64,000 nucleotides of DNA from Lachnospiraceae bacterium (GCA_028693165.1 JAQUVX010000012.1:1-64000); one strand, 5' to 3'; shown: positions 8,152-17,861, counted from the first letter of the stretch. The notes: generated by a model not told the origin, from the sequence alone. Made by a program: numbers and translations.

Positions 8152-9708
8152 ATGAATCCGAAAAAAACAAATGGTACTGCCGGAAGAACAGCGACAAACA
8201 AGGCAAAACCGTGGCAGCTTCTGCTGTTTTCCTTTAATAACGGCGCAACCAATGTCTATTATGTCATAACGGTCAATTATATTGCCTATTATGCCAATGG
8301 AGTGCTGGGGCTTGTTGTTATATTTGCAACATCGATGGTGACGGTCATGCGGATTTTCGATGCATTTACGGATCCGCCTATCGGAATGCTGATTGATAAA
8401 ACATCGGGTCGATTCGGGAAATTCCGTCCGTATATGGTTTTGGGTAATGTAATGATGGCAATCAGCGCGGTTTTGATGTATTTTGGTACGAGGGCAATTC
8501 CTTCCAGCACGATGGGGCTGCGCTATGGCCTGTTTACGCTGATTTACATGGTTTATGTGGTTGGCTATACCTTTCAGACCTCCTGTACCAGATCCGGTCA
8601 GACCTGTATCACCAATGATCCCAAACAGAGACCGCTGTTTACGATTTTCAATACCGTGGCTTCCCTGCTGGGAATGGGATTGACCCAGGTGATTGCAGTT
8701 ATGATCGGCGGAAAATACGGGTATGGCAGTGAGAAGTTCTTTGATGTCGTAATTCCAATTGCAATCGTGCTTTCTATGATATTGACGGCTCTGGCAGTGG
8801 TTGGCATTTGGAAAAAGGATTGCCCGGAGAATTATGGTGTCGGAGGCAACGATACTGAAAAAGTGAATTTAAAACAGTGTATTTCTATTCTGAAAGAAAA
8901 TCATGAACTTCAGATGCTGGTTGTGGCAGGAGCAGGGACGAAGCTGGGATTTGCAGTGGCCACCAACGCTTCTGTAGCATGTATGCTTTATGCATCCATG
9001 ATGGGGGACTATAATGGGTTGTTTCTGCCATTTTATATCATTGGATATGTGGCGAGTGTACCATTTTTCATCATGAACGCAAGGACCTCGCAAAAGAAGG
9101 GGCAGAAGGCTTCTCTGCAGAGATTTACCAGGATTGCTCTGGTGCTTTATCTGGGCGTATTGGCTCTTATCTTTTTCTGGCAGCCAGGAAATCCGCAGAC
9201 AGTGCTTTCTTTTAAGAATATCAATTTATATACGATTGCATTTATTTTCTTTTACTGCATCGGGTATGGAGCCTACTACAGCACAGCCGACATGGTGATT
9301 CCCATGACGGCAGACTGCTCGGACTATGAGACTTACCGTACCGGTAATTATATGCCTGGAATTATCGGAACGTTATTTTCCCTGGTTGATAAGCTGGTGT
9401 CCTCCCTCAGTTCGACAATCGTCGGACTGGCGATTACGGTAGTGGGGCTTTCCACACTGCCTGACAGCAATACGCCTTATCTGCCGGGAATGAAGGTGCT
9501 GGTAATCATCCTGTTCTGTGTGATACCGATGCTGGCATGGATTGCTACGCTGTGGTCCATGAAACGCTATAGCCTCTCGGGAGAGCGCATGAAAGAGATT
9601 CAGGCGGTCAATGCGGCCAGAAAAGATGCGATTGCCGAAGGAATGAGTATGAAAGATGCGTTGGAACGCTTTAAAAATATAGAAGAGGTACCCGATGAAT
9701 ACCGATGA
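8152..9708 (+). CDS. GPH family sugar:cation symporter (MelB-like MFS transporter)
   Basis: This is a 518-residue membrane protein with about twelve helices. MRIFDAFTDPPIGMLIDKT (about residues 62-84) is the glycoside-pentoside-hexuronide family motif near helix 2, and FGKFRPYMVLG follows as in MelB/YicJ proteins. These carriers bring in oligosaccharides or glycosides with Na+ or H+. An AAGGAG box precedes the ATG, and it follows the GH2 gene by 17 bases. The operon therefore contains an extracellular trimming enzyme, a carrier and an intracellular glycosidase. The C-terminal tail carries a charged helix. Confidence 0.93.
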   Translation: MNPKKTNGTAGRTATNKAKPWQLLLFSFNNGATNVYYVITVNYIAYYANGVLGLVVIFATSMVTVMRIFDAFTDPPIGMLIDKTSGRFGKFRPYMVLGNVMMAISAVLMYFGTRAIPSSTMGLRYGLFTLIYMVYVVGYTFQTSCTRSGQTCITNDPKQRPLFTIFNTVASLLGMGLTQVIAVMIGGKYGYGSEKFFDVVIPIAIVLSMILTALAVVGIWKKDCPENYGVGGNDTEKVNLKQCISILKENHELQMLVVAGAGTKLGFAVATNASVACMLYASMMGDYNGLFLPFYIIGYVASVPFFIMNARTSQKKGQKASLQRFTRIALVLYLGVLALIFFWQPGNPQTVLSFKNINLYTIAFIFFYCIGYGAYYSTADMVIPMTADCSDYETYRTGNYMPGIIGTLFSLVDKLVSSLSSTIVGLAITVVGLSTLPDSNTPYLPGMKVLVIILFCVIPMLAWIATLWSMKRYSLSGERMKEIQAVNAARKDAIAEGMSMKDALERFKNIEEVPDEYR

Positions 9709-9812
9709 TGAAGGGCAGAACAGGCTAAGATGGTGTTGTATATCGGAGGTATGTCTGGTAAAATATAAAATAGACGAACAAAGCGTAAACAAAGCAGCTA
9801 TAGGTGGTATTT

Positions 9813-10520
9813 ATGTTGAAAATTGCCGTTGTTGATGATGAAAAGATGTACAGTGACCAGATTGCTGCATATATTGAGACGTTTACAAAAGAAAAAGATA
9901 TATCGATTGAGGTGGAAATTTTTCAGGACGGCGCTGATATCATAAACAGGTTTCGGCCTGTTTATGATGTTGTGTTCCTGGATATTGAGATGCCGGTTAT
10001 GGACGGGATGGAGACGGCCAGACGGGTCCGGGCGATGGACGAGTCTGTGGTTATGGTATTTATCACCAATATGCCACAGTATGCAATTCATGGCTATGAG
10101 GTGGGGGCATTGGATTATGTTTTGAAGCCGTTTACCTATTATGATTTTTCAATACGCCTGGAACGGGCGATAGCCAAGGTCAGGAAAAGACAGTCAGAGG
10201 ATATTCTTCTGACTTTTTCTGACGGCGTAAAGCTGTTTAAACCCAAAGATATCTTCTATGTGGAAATACAGAACCACACCTTGCATTACCACACGAGTAC
10301 AGGGGTATTTACCCAAAGGGGAACCATGCAGAGTGCGGAGGAAAAATTGGCTGAACATTCATTTGTTAAATGCAATCACTGGTATCTTGTTAATTTAAAG
10401 TACGTATCAGAGATTAGAAAGAACATTGTGGTGGTGGCAGGAGAGGAACTGGAGATCAGCAGAAGAAATAAGGCTGCTTTTATGTCGGCGTTAATCGATT
10501 ATGTGGGGGCAAAAATATGA
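9813..10520 (+). CDS. LytTR family response regulator
   Basis: This is a 235-residue AgrA-like regulator. The receiver domain (1-120) has the phosphoacceptor Asp57 in VVFLDIEMPVMDG, acidic residues DDE at 8-10 and the conserved Lys in DYVLKPF. The C-terminal LytTR DNA-binding domain (about 135-232) contains FVKCNHWYLVNLKYV. The ATG at 9813 with AGGTGG five bases before it is preferred over the GTG at 9804. Its stop overlaps the start of the sensor kinase by four bases. It lies 104 bases after the sugar symporter and may control that operon, though LytTR systems in this group often answer peptides. Confidence 0.92.
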   Translation: MLKIAVVDDEKMYSDQIAAYIETFTKEKDISIEVEIFQDGADIINRFRPVYDVVFLDIEMPVMDGMETARRVRAMDESVVMVFITNMPQYAIHGYEVGALDYVLKPFTYYDFSIRLERAIAKVRKRQSEDILLTFSDGVKLFKPKDIFYVEIQNHTLHYHTSTGVFTQRGTMQSAEEKLAEHSFVKCNHWYLVNLKYVSEIRKNIVVVAGEELEISRRNKAAFMSALIDYVGAKI

Positions 10521-11833
10521 GTGGTGCAGTGCATGCAGATTTAATCAGTTGGCTTTGGGGAAGCGTGACGCTGTGTCTTTCGGCTGTCATCTATATGTAT
10601 CCGCTAAAGCACAAGGATAAGTATTGGCTCCGTCTGACAGGATGCTCAGCCGGAGTGATTCTGATCAGTATCCTGCTCTGGAAGCTTGGAGGAAGTGTGT
10701 CCATACTCTATCTGGGAGTGTATTATCTTCTGACGGCATTCTTCGTTGCTTTTTGCACGGCCGGATCATGGAAAGCTTGCGCATACTGTGCACTGTGGAT
10801 TTTTATTACCCAGCAGATGGCATACGAGATTTGGGAAATATTATATGGAATTTCATTTGTTGCCGGAAGTATCCCGTCAAAATTTTTGTGCAGTGTGTTG
10901 GTGGTTGTGATTCTGTATGCAGTTGCAGGACTGACACTCGCAAAAAGTCTGCCGGAAAATGGGGTTTATCCGATTGGGCCGAGACAGTTGGCATCGGCAA
11001 TTTTTTTGCTGGTGGTATTTGAATTGCTGTTTGTATTTCAAATTATGGAGTATGGCAATTCGGGATTGGATGCCGGGAGGTGGATTATTATCCTGGTGCA
11101 GGTTTACTGTGTCTCTTTTCTGGAATTCCAGAATATCCTGTTTCGGAAAAGCGCGATGAAGCAGGAACTTGATACACTCAATCATCTCTGGCACCAGCAG
11201 AAGGAGCAGTATGCGCTTTCTAAGGAAAACATAGAACTGATTAACCGGAAGTGTCATGATTTAAAGCATCAGCTTGCCGCAATGCGCACGATAACCAGTT
11301 CGGAAGAACGGGAGAGCTATATAAAAGAGATGGAAGACTCTGTACAGATATACGGTTCCATCGTAAAAACCGGAAACGAGGTGCTTGATACCGTACTGAC
11401 AGAAAAAAGCCTGATTTGCACGGCAAATAATATAAGAATTAACTGTATTGCAGATGGACGGAGGATGGACGTACTGGATCCGGTCGATGTATATACGGTG
11501 TTTGGAAATGCGCTTGACAATGCCATAGAGAGTGTGAAGTGTCTTTCAAATTGCGAAAAAAGACTGATTGATGTCGTTGTTTTTATGGAAAAAAAATTCC
11601 TGTTTATCAATATCATGAACCCGATCGAATCAAAATTGAAATTTGAGGATGGGATTCCTCTCAGCACAAAAATTAAGAATGGCTACCATGGCTTCGGATT
11701 AAAAAGCATCCGGCATACGGTGGAAAAATATGAAGGATACATGAAAGTCGTTACGGAAAATCAAATATTTTCACTTAGAATATTGATTCCGATTCAGGAA
11801 AGTGACAGCAACAGGAGTATGAAAACTGGATAA
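10517..11833 (+). CDS. GHKL-domain sensor histidine kinase (AgrC/LytS-like)
   Basis: This 438-residue protein has about six N-terminal membrane helices (1-205), a coiled linker, and a cytoplasmic kinase. The phosphoacceptor is His247 in RKCHDLKHQ. The ATP-binding GHKL domain (about 330-430) carries the N box FGNALDNAIESV and the glycine motif YHGFGLKSI. It is translationally coupled to the LytTR regulator upstream (ATGA overlap). The multi-helix sensor is typical of kinases that detect peptides or membrane-soluble signals. It may also report on the glycan operon just upstream, but nothing in the sequence proves this. Confidence 0.92.
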   Translation: MSGAVHADLISWLWGSVTLCLSAVIYMYPLKHKDKYWLRLTGCSAGVILISILLWKLGGSVSILYLGVYYLLTAFFVAFCTAGSWKACAYCALWIFITQQMAYEIWEILYGISFVAGSIPSKFLCSVLVVVILYAVAGLTLAKSLPENGVYPIGPRQLASAIFLLVVFELLFVFQIMEYGNSGLDAGRWIIILVQVYCVSFLEFQNILFRKSAMKQELDTLNHLWHQQKEQYALSKENIELINRKCHDLKHQLAAMRTITSSEERESYIKEMEDSVQIYGSIVKTGNEVLDTVLTEKSLICTANNIRINCIADGRRMDVLDPVDVYTVFGNALDNAIESVKCLSNCEKRLIDVVVFMEKKFLFINIMNPIESKLKFEDGIPLSTKIKNGYHGFGLKSIRHTVEKYEGYMKVVTENQIFSLRILIPIQESDSNRSMKTG

Positions 11834-11928
11834 TCGCGGGCAGCGTTCATTTAAATAACTATATGTGCAATATGCACAATGGAACAACGATGAAATCATA
11901 AACAATAGACAAAAATGACAAACCCATA

Positions 11929-11956
11929 TTGACATTCCACAATAGCGTGATATACT
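11929..11956 (+). promoter_or_regulatory. promoter of the lacI-ABC operon
   Basis: TTGACA (11929-11934) and TATACT (11951-11956) are 16 bases apart, close to the housekeeping consensus. The predicted start of transcription is about 110 bases before the LacI start codon, which leaves a leader containing the operator-like palindrome at 12018-12031. Confidence 0.65.
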
Positions 11957-12017
11957 TAGGCTAATAGTTAGTAAGAAAAAGATTCCATTATCGGAATCCT
12001 AATTTTAAAGGCGAAAA

Positions 12018-12031
12018 TGTAAACGATTACA
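12018..12031 (+). promoter_or_regulatory. LacI-family operator candidate
   Basis: TGTAAACGATTACA matches its own reverse complement at 12 of 14 positions around a central CG, the usual shape of LacI-family and CcpA-like sites. It lies in the leader between the promoter and lacI, a position suited to a roadblock type of autorepression. Confidence 0.55.
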
Positions 12032-12070
12032 CTCACTGTACATAAGCAAAGGAAAACGGGAATAGCGTAT

Positions 12071-13078
12071 ATGATTACTATCGCAGATGTGGCAAAGGAA
12101 GCTGGCGTATCAGTCGCAACAGTCAGCCGCGTACTGAATAAAAATGGCCCGGTTTCCCCGGCCGCTTTAGAAAAGGTCAATCTTGCAATTACAAAACTCA
12201 ATTATCAGCCGAACGTCTGGGGGCGCAGACTGCGCAGAAAAGAGAGCAGAATGCTGCTCATCTTTGTACCGACGATCAGCAACCCGTTCTATGCTTCGAT
12301 CGTATCGGGGATTGAGGACGAGGCAAGAAGCCGTAAATATGAGACGATGCTCTGCATCACGAACGGCGATCAGAACAGAGAGAGAGAGTTTTTTGAATTG
12401 TTGTTTGACGGACAGGCAGATGGGGCAATTACGCTCTGCACCGACAGGAACGATCAGGAAATCCGTACAGTTGCGGAGAAGGTTCCGATTGTCCAGTGCT
12501 GCGAGTTCTGCGAGAATGCAGAGATTGCACATGTATCCATTGATAATTTTGCGGCAGCCGAACAGGTGGTACGCTATTTACATAGTTTGGGTCACACAAA
12601 AATCGGGTTTATCGGAAGTGTGAACCAGTTTATCAGCAGCGGGGAACGACAGAGGGGATTTGAAGCGGGGATGCGGGAGGCAGGACTTCCTGTCAGGAAA
12701 GAGTATATAGCCTTTGCAGACCGTGATTACAGCTTTGGGAGCGGAATTGCCGCGGTCAGAGAGATTCTTCAAAAAGAGGACAGGCCCACAGCGATTTTCT
12801 GCATTTCGGACGTTTTGGCCATGGGGGCCATCCGGGCGGCAGGCAGCCTGGGACTGACCGGCAGCCGTGAGCTTTCGGTTGTGGGATTTGATAATGTTGA
12901 ATATGCGACGATGATGAATCCGATGCTGACAACAGTTTCCCAGCCCCGTTATGCGATGGGGAAATTAAGCGCTGAGATGTTGATCCGCCAGATCGAGACT
13001 GGTGAGAAAAGCGGCAGTATGTACCTCGAACACAAACTCGTTATTCGTGATTCTACGGCCGGGGTGGCCTTGGGATAA
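12071..13078 (+). CDS. LacI family transcriptional regulator
   Basis: This is a 335-residue repressor with an N-terminal helix-turn-helix and hinge (residues 1-60, MITIADVAKEAGVSVATVSRVLNK) and a periplasmic-binding-protein-like sensor domain (60-330). SVVGFDNVEYA and MNPMLTTVSQPRYAMG are family landmarks of the C-terminal lobe. It is followed 24 bases later by a sugar-binding lipoprotein of the same ABC operon and preceded by an operator-like palindrome, so it probably represses itself and the importer until the imported sugar or its phosphate binds. The sugar is unknown; the downstream oxidoreductase and isomerase point to a polyol or uncommon hexose. Confidence 0.94.
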   Translation: MITIADVAKEAGVSVATVSRVLNKNGPVSPAALEKVNLAITKLNYQPNVWGRRLRRKESRMLLIFVPTISNPFYASIVSGIEDEARSRKYETMLCITNGDQNREREFFELLFDGQADGAITLCTDRNDQEIRTVAEKVPIVQCCEFCENAEIAHVSIDNFAAAEQVVRYLHSLGHTKIGFIGSVNQFISSGERQRGFEAGMREAGLPVRKEYIAFADRDYSFGSGIAAVREILQKEDRPTAIFCISDVLAMGAIRAAGSLGLTGSRELSVVGFDNVEYATMMNPMLTTVSQPRYAMGKLSAEMLIRQIETGEKSGSMYLEHKLVIRDSTAGVALG

Positions 13079-13102
13079 AAGCAAAATCAAGGAGGAAGAA
13101 AG

Positions 13103-14224
13103 ATGAAGAAGGTATTAGCAGTAGCATTGGCATCCGCAATGGTAATGTCCATGACGGCATGTGGAAGCACCAAGACGGCAGAAACACCGGCAGCGACGAC
13201 AGCAGCGGCGACAACAGCCGCAGCAGCAGAGAGCAAAGCAGAAGAGACGAAAGCAGAGGCAGCGGAGACGAAGGCAGAGGCAGCAGCTACGGATTTAAAG
13301 GGCAAGATGATGGGGGTTGTTACGCCAAGTGCTGACCATGGATTCACAGCAGAGTCGATTAAACACTGTGAGGCAGAAGTCAAAGAATTAGCAGCAAAAT
13401 ATGGTTTTGAATATAAATTTATGACCGCAGCAGAGTCCGGCGAGCAGAGCAACGCCGTAGAGACAATTCTTGGACTTAGCCCGGATGTTATGGTTCTCTG
13501 GCCGGTAACAGGCGATGAACTGAGAAGCTCCGCACAGCAGATTCAGGATGCAGGCGTTCCGCTTATTATTTATGACCGTTTAATCGAAGGCTTTACACCT
13601 ACCAGCTGGATCATGGGTGATAATGATGCGATCGGCGAAGGCGCGGGCCAGTATTTCAGTGAATACTTTAAAGAGGATTTAGCGGCAGGCGAAGTTGGCA
13701 TGCTGGAATTCAAGGGTGACTCCTCTACCGTTCCGATGCAGCGTTCCAACGGTTTCTGGAAAACAGCGGACAAGAACTTCAAAAAGATCCAGGAATTCTC
13801 CACAGACTGGAGTCAGCAGAAAGCTATGGAGCAGATGGAAGATTTCTTAAATACAAAGAGTGTGGAAGAAATTGAATCTGTAAAAGCTATTTTTACGCAT
13901 GATGATGAAATCGTATTCGGTATCGTGGAAGCACTTAAGAACTACAGCGGCCCTGCAAAGCTGAATGTTAAGCTGGTTTCCGGTGTGTCCGGCGGCGAAG
14001 GCTTCATGAAACTGTACGAGGAATCCGGTCTGGAAGGCGTTGAGTTCATGACCTACACCTTCTCCCCGTCTATGGTACGCGATGCGGTTAAATTAGGCCT
14101 TGACGTATTAGAAGGCAAGACACTGGAAGAGAGCTACTTAATTCCTACAGACATGATCGACAAGACAAATTACAAAGAGTATATGGAATCTGATATCTAC
14201 AAAGTTCGTTACAGCTTACAGTAA
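13103..14224 (+). CDS. sugar ABC transporter substrate-binding lipoprotein
   Basis: This 373-residue ribose-type (PBP type 1) binding protein has a lipoprotein signal peptide: a basic start, a hydrophobic core and the lipobox MTAC with Cys20. An Ala/Glu/Thr-rich linker of low complexity (about 25-60) tethers the mature domain. GVVTPSADHGFTAESIKHCE and MVLWPVTGDELRSSAQQI resemble the ligand-cleft strands of RbsB-like proteins. An AGGAGGAAG box precedes it. A strong hairpin follows immediately (14239-14269), which would raise its expression relative to the ATPase and permease, as expected for a binding protein. Confidence 0.92.
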   Translation: MKKVLAVALASAMVMSMTACGSTKTAETPAATTAAATTAAAAESKAEETKAEAAETKAEAAATDLKGKMMGVVTPSADHGFTAESIKHCEAEVKELAAKYGFEYKFMTAAESGEQSNAVETILGLSPDVMVLWPVTGDELRSSAQQIQDAGVPLIIYDRLIEGFTPTSWIMGDNDAIGEGAGQYFSEYFKEDLAAGEVGMLEFKGDSSTVPMQRSNGFWKTADKNFKKIQEFSTDWSQQKAMEQMEDFLNTKSVEEIESVKAIFTHDDEIVFGIVEALKNYSGPAKLNVKLVSGVSGGEGFMKLYEESGLEGVEFMTYTFSPSMVRDAVKLGLDVLEGKTLEESYLIPTDMIDKTNYKEYMESDIYKVRYSLQ

Positions 14225-14238
14225 TCAGCTAGAGGTGA

Positions 14239-14269
14239 GGGGGTGTTGCAGAAACGTTGTAACACCCCC
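14239..14269 (+). terminator. intercistronic hairpin / attenuating terminator
   Basis: GGGGGTGTT (14239-14247) pairs with AACACCCCC (14261-14269), and the stem extends inward by three or four more pairs. Only a short, broken T run follows, so it is probably a partial terminator and 3' mRNA stabiliser between the binding-protein gene and the rest of the transporter operon. Confidence 0.7.
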
Positions 14270-14305
14270 TTATTGAAAACAGGGACAAAGGAGGTTCCAT
14301 TTTTT

Positions 14306-15823
14306 ATGAAACTGGAAATGCAGAATATCACGAAAGAATTTGGTCCCGTTACCGCGCTTTCAGATGTGAGTTTTGGAATTGGACCGGGGGAAATTCATGG
14401 ATTATTAGGGGAAAACGGAGCGGGAAAAACAACGCTGATGAATATTCTTTCAGGAAGTTTCCCGCCGACATCAGGAAAAATCGTAATTGACGGAAAAGAA
14501 ATAACAGGCATGACCCCGCAGAAGTCCGTGGAGATGAAGATCCGTTTCATCCATCAGGAGCTTAACCTGTGCAACGATTTAAAAGTTTATGAAAACATGT
14601 ATTTGAGGGAAGAAATCGCCAACAAGGCGGGATTTATCGATAATAAAGCAGAAATCAAGAGGGCACAGGAGGTTTTGGACGGAATGAATGTCCATATAGA
14701 CGCCACCGCACTCGTGTCTGATCTGGAGACGGCCAAAAAACAGCTTGTAGAGATTGCAAAGGCCCTGTTGTTCCAGTCAGAGCTTATCATCATGGATGAG
14801 CCTACTACAGCGTTAAATAATCAGGAAATTGAAAACCTCTTTACGATCATGCGTGGTTTACAGGCGCAGGGCGTAAGTTTTATCTATATTTCCCACAAGA
14901 TGCCGGAGATCTTTTCAATCTGCGATCGATATACGGTTCTGCGGGATGGTAAATTCATAGAAACAGGATACATAAAAGACATCAATGAGAATAAAGCCAC
15001 AGAGCTTCTGATTGGAAAAACCTTTGTAAATGCCAATTTAAAGGAACAGCAGAAACCCTGTATGACAGAAGAAGTGCTGCTTTCTGTTAAGGACATAGGC
15101 GGTGAGACTTTTGAACATATCTCCTTTGATCTTCACCGGGGAGAGGTTATTGCCATTACGGGACTTCAGGGAGCCGGAAGCGGCGAGCTGGCAACCGCAC
15201 TCTTCGGAGCCACTCCGGTGGAAAAGGGAACCATGGAGACAAAGGGTGGGAAGCTGAACACAAGAAGCATCATCGATGTGATGCGGCATGGCGTGGCGAT
15301 GATTCCCTGCAACAGAAAGGAACGTGGAATTCTGCCGGATTTAAGTATCCGCGACAACAACTCCCTTTCCTATTTTACACTGCTGCATAAAAAACCGTTT
15401 ATAGACAACAAAGAAGAAAGTGATCGTTTTGAGAAGAACCGCCAGAAGATGGAGATCAAGGTCGGGAGTGAGAAAGACCCGATCACCTCGCTTTCGGGAG
15501 GCAACCAGCAGAAGGTCATCGTAGGCCGCTGGCTGGAAACCGATGCCAGCGTTTTGATCATGGATAACCCGACACAGGGAATTGATGTGGGTGCTAAATA
15601 TGCAATCTATAAGCTGATACTGGAACTGGCTTCCCAGGGCAAAGGAATCCTCGTATTCAGTACGGAATTTCCGGAGATTTACCAGATTGCAGACCGCTGT
15701 CTCGTGATGTATAAAGGACATTTGAGCGGCATACTTGAACGAGAAGAACTTGACGAGGCCAGAGTAATGGCCCTTTCCACAGGCACGCTTTCAGCGAAAC
15801 AGAAAACGGAGGTACAGGCATGA
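14306..15823 (+). CDS. sugar ABC transporter ATP-binding protein (RbsA-like, two ATPase domains)
   Basis: This is a 505-residue tandem ATPase. The first domain has Walker A GENGAGKTT (35-43) and IIMDEPTTAL as Walker B. The second has the degenerate P-loop GLQGAGSGELA and signature SLSGGNQQKV, the pattern of ribose-type (CUT2) importers, where the second site is weak. The frame is open upstream to 14243, but AAAGGAGG at 14287-14294 fits the ATG at 14306, and the upstream codons overlap the hairpin. Its end overlaps the permease start by four bases. It energises uptake of the sugar bound by the upstream lipoprotein. Confidence 0.95.
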   Translation: MKLEMQNITKEFGPVTALSDVSFGIGPGEIHGLLGENGAGKTTLMNILSGSFPPTSGKIVIDGKEITGMTPQKSVEMKIRFIHQELNLCNDLKVYENMYLREEIANKAGFIDNKAEIKRAQEVLDGMNVHIDATALVSDLETAKKQLVEIAKALLFQSELIIMDEPTTALNNQEIENLFTIMRGLQAQGVSFIYISHKMPEIFSICDRYTVLRDGKFIETGYIKDINENKATELLIGKTFVNANLKEQQKPCMTEEVLLSVKDIGGETFEHISFDLHRGEVIAITGLQGAGSGELATALFGATPVEKGTMETKGGKLNTRSIIDVMRHGVAMIPCNRKERGILPDLSIRDNNSLSYFTLLHKKPFIDNKEESDRFEKNRQKMEIKVGSEKDPITSLSGGNQQKVIVGRWLETDASVLIMDNPTQGIDVGAKYAIYKLILELASQGKGILVFSTEFPEIYQIADRCLVMYKGHLSGILEREELDEARVMALSTGTLSAKQKTEVQA

Positions 15824-16797
15824 ATACGGTAAGCACTTCAAACAAAGATTTTAAACAGGTGTGGCAGAACATTACCACCAATTACAGCCATTGGCTGAGC
15901 TTTGTTCTTTTATTAGTCGTGGCGGTTATCATCAATCCGTCCTTTTTGTCATTTACAAACCTGACCAACCAGTTTGTGCAGGGCGCGATTGTGGGTATCT
16001 GCGCGATGGGTATGAGCCTTGTTATTTCTGCAGGCATGATTGACCTTTCCGTGGGTTCTTCTGTGGCGATCATATCCGGTCTGGGCATTTCTTTACTGAA
16101 TAAAACACAGAGTGTCATGATCTGCTTTTTATTCTGCCTTGCCTTTGGACTGTTCCTTGGTCTGGTCAATGGACTCTTTATCACAAAAGGAAATATTGCC
16201 CCGTTTATCGTAACACTGGCAACCTTTTCTGCATACCGCTCCATTATCACCCAGCTCGGACAGGGCGGCCCTTTCACCGTCGACAAAACGATGTATGATT
16301 CCCTGCGCGCAGTTGCCTCCGGTAAGATCCTGGGGATTCCGAATCTGATGATTATTTTTATACTGGTTACGATTATAACCGGCATCATCATGGGGAAAAC
16401 AAAATTCGGCCGTTATGTCTATGCCGTCGGCTCCAACCAGCAGGCAGCCAGACTGACCGGTATCAAGGTTAATAACGTAAAAACGATGATTTACTGCTAC
16501 GCGGGTCTTCTTTACGGACTGGCAGCGTTCCTTCTGGCCAGCAGACTGACATCCATTCAGGCAGCCAGCGCCGGTGACGGGTATGAGATGGATGCCATCG
16601 CGGCAGTTGCCATCGGCGGTACTTCTATGGAAGGCGGACGCGGTAAGATTATCGGTACATTTTTAGGTGTCCTGATGCTTCGTATTATTCAGACCATTCT
16701 CGTTATGGCAAATGTGCCGCCATTCTTAAACGGACTTGTCCGCGGCCTTGTTATTATCGTGGCGGTTCTGGCACAGACAAAGAAGAAAAATAAATAG
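15820..16797 (+). CDS. sugar ABC transporter permease (RbsC-like)
   Basis: This 325-residue permease has about ten membrane helices. MGMSLVISAGMIDLSVGS is the conserved RbsC-type segment, and AAVAIGGTSMEGGRGKIIGTFLG is the cytoplasmic coupling region that docks on the ATPase. It begins within the last codons of the ATPase gene (ATGA overlap), a sign of coupled translation. One homodimeric permease with a tandem ATPase is the normal CUT2 composition, so the importer is complete. Confidence 0.95.
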   Translation: MNTVSTSNKDFKQVWQNITTNYSHWLSFVLLLVVAVIINPSFLSFTNLTNQFVQGAIVGICAMGMSLVISAGMIDLSVGSSVAIISGLGISLLNKTQSVMICFLFCLAFGLFLGLVNGLFITKGNIAPFIVTLATFSAYRSIITQLGQGGPFTVDKTMYDSLRAVASGKILGIPNLMIIFILVTIITGIIMGKTKFGRYVYAVGSNQQAARLTGIKVNNVKTMIYCYAGLLYGLAAFLLASRLTSIQAASAGDGYEMDAIAAVAIGGTSMEGGRGKIIGTFLGVLMLRIIQTILVMANVPPFLNGLVRGLVIIVAVLAQTKKKNK

Positions 16798-16808
16798 GAG
16801 GCAGGCAT

Positions 16809-17843
16809 ATGTTTAAAATTGGCATAATCGGATGTGGGAAAATTTCGCAGGTAAGACATATTCCCGAATATGCGGGACACCCAGATGCACAGCTTTGCGG
16901 ATATTATGACCTCAATACAAAGCGGGCAGAGGAACTGGCGGCCAGATACGGTGGAACCGTTTATGGCTCCTATGAAGAACTTTTGAGCAACAAAGAAATC
17001 GATGCGGTCAGTGTCTGTGTGGCCAATGATGACCATGCAAGCATCACGATCGCAGCGCTTCGGGCCGGCAAGCATGTGCTTTGCGAAAAGCCGATGGCGA
17101 TGTCTCTGGCACAGTGTGAGGCAATGGTTCAGACTGCAAAGGAAGAGGGCAAATTCCTGATGATCGGCCACAATCAGAGGCTGGCGAAGGCTCATGCCAA
17201 GGCCAGAGAACTGGTGAAAAGCGGGTTGATCGGAGACATTATAACCTTTAAAACGAATTTCAGCCACAGCGGTCCCGAAACCTGGAGCATTGACCCCGGC
17301 GCAAACGTATGGTTCTTTGACAAAAAGCGTGCTATAATGGGGGCGATGGCGGATCTGGGTATCCATAAAACCGACCTGATTCAGTATCTGACCGGTTCCA
17401 GAGTGGCGGAGGTGATTGCATTTCTCGGCACGCTGGACAAAAAATATGCCAATGGTGAGCCAATCGGCGTAGACGATAACGCAATCTGTATCTATCATAT
17501 GGAAAACGGAACGGTCGGAACGATGACAGCCAGCTGGACCTGCTATGGCGCAGAGGACAATTCTACAATTCTTTACGGCACAAAAGGCGTCATGAAGATT
17601 TACAGCAATCCGGCACATTCCATCGTGGTGGAATTAAAGGGTGGGGAGGCGATCTCCTATGATATTGATCAGATCCAGACCAACGACAACCAGACCAAAT
17701 CCGGCGTGATTGACCTGTTTATGGAAAGTCTGGTTACAAATACGCCTCCGGAAATAAGCGGAGAAGAGGCATTGGCGGCCATGAAAGCCGTGTTTGCGGC
17801 GGTGGAAAGCTCCGAGACAGGAAAACTTGTGAAAGTTAAATAA
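16809..17843 (+). CDS. Gfo/Idh/MocA family oxidoreductase
   Basis: This 344-residue NAD(P)-dependent dehydrogenase has an N-terminal Rossmann fold opening with IGIIGCGKISQVRH (residues 3-16), the family motif CEKPMAMS (about 93-100), and the substrate-binding beta domain with the likely catalytic His in MADLGIHKTDL. Family members oxidise sugars, inositols or their derivatives. It lies 11 bases after the permease and 18 before an isomerase-like gene. The operon therefore imports a sugar or cyclitol, oxidises it, and isomerises it. The substrate is not deducible. Confidence 0.93.
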   Translation: MFKIGIIGCGKISQVRHIPEYAGHPDAQLCGYYDLNTKRAEELAARYGGTVYGSYEELLSNKEIDAVSVCVANDDHASITIAALRAGKHVLCEKPMAMSLAQCEAMVQTAKEEGKFLMIGHNQRLAKAHAKARELVKSGLIGDIITFKTNFSHSGPETWSIDPGANVWFFDKKRAIMGAMADLGIHKTDLIQYLTGSRVAEVIAFLGTLDKKYANGEPIGVDDNAICIYHMENGTVGTMTASWTCYGAEDNSTILYGTKGVMKIYSNPAHSIVVELKGGEAISYDIDQIQTNDNQTKSGVIDLFMESLVTNTPPEISGEEALAAMKAVFAAVESSETGKLVKVK

Positions 17844-17861
17844 TTTGGGGGAGATGATAGC

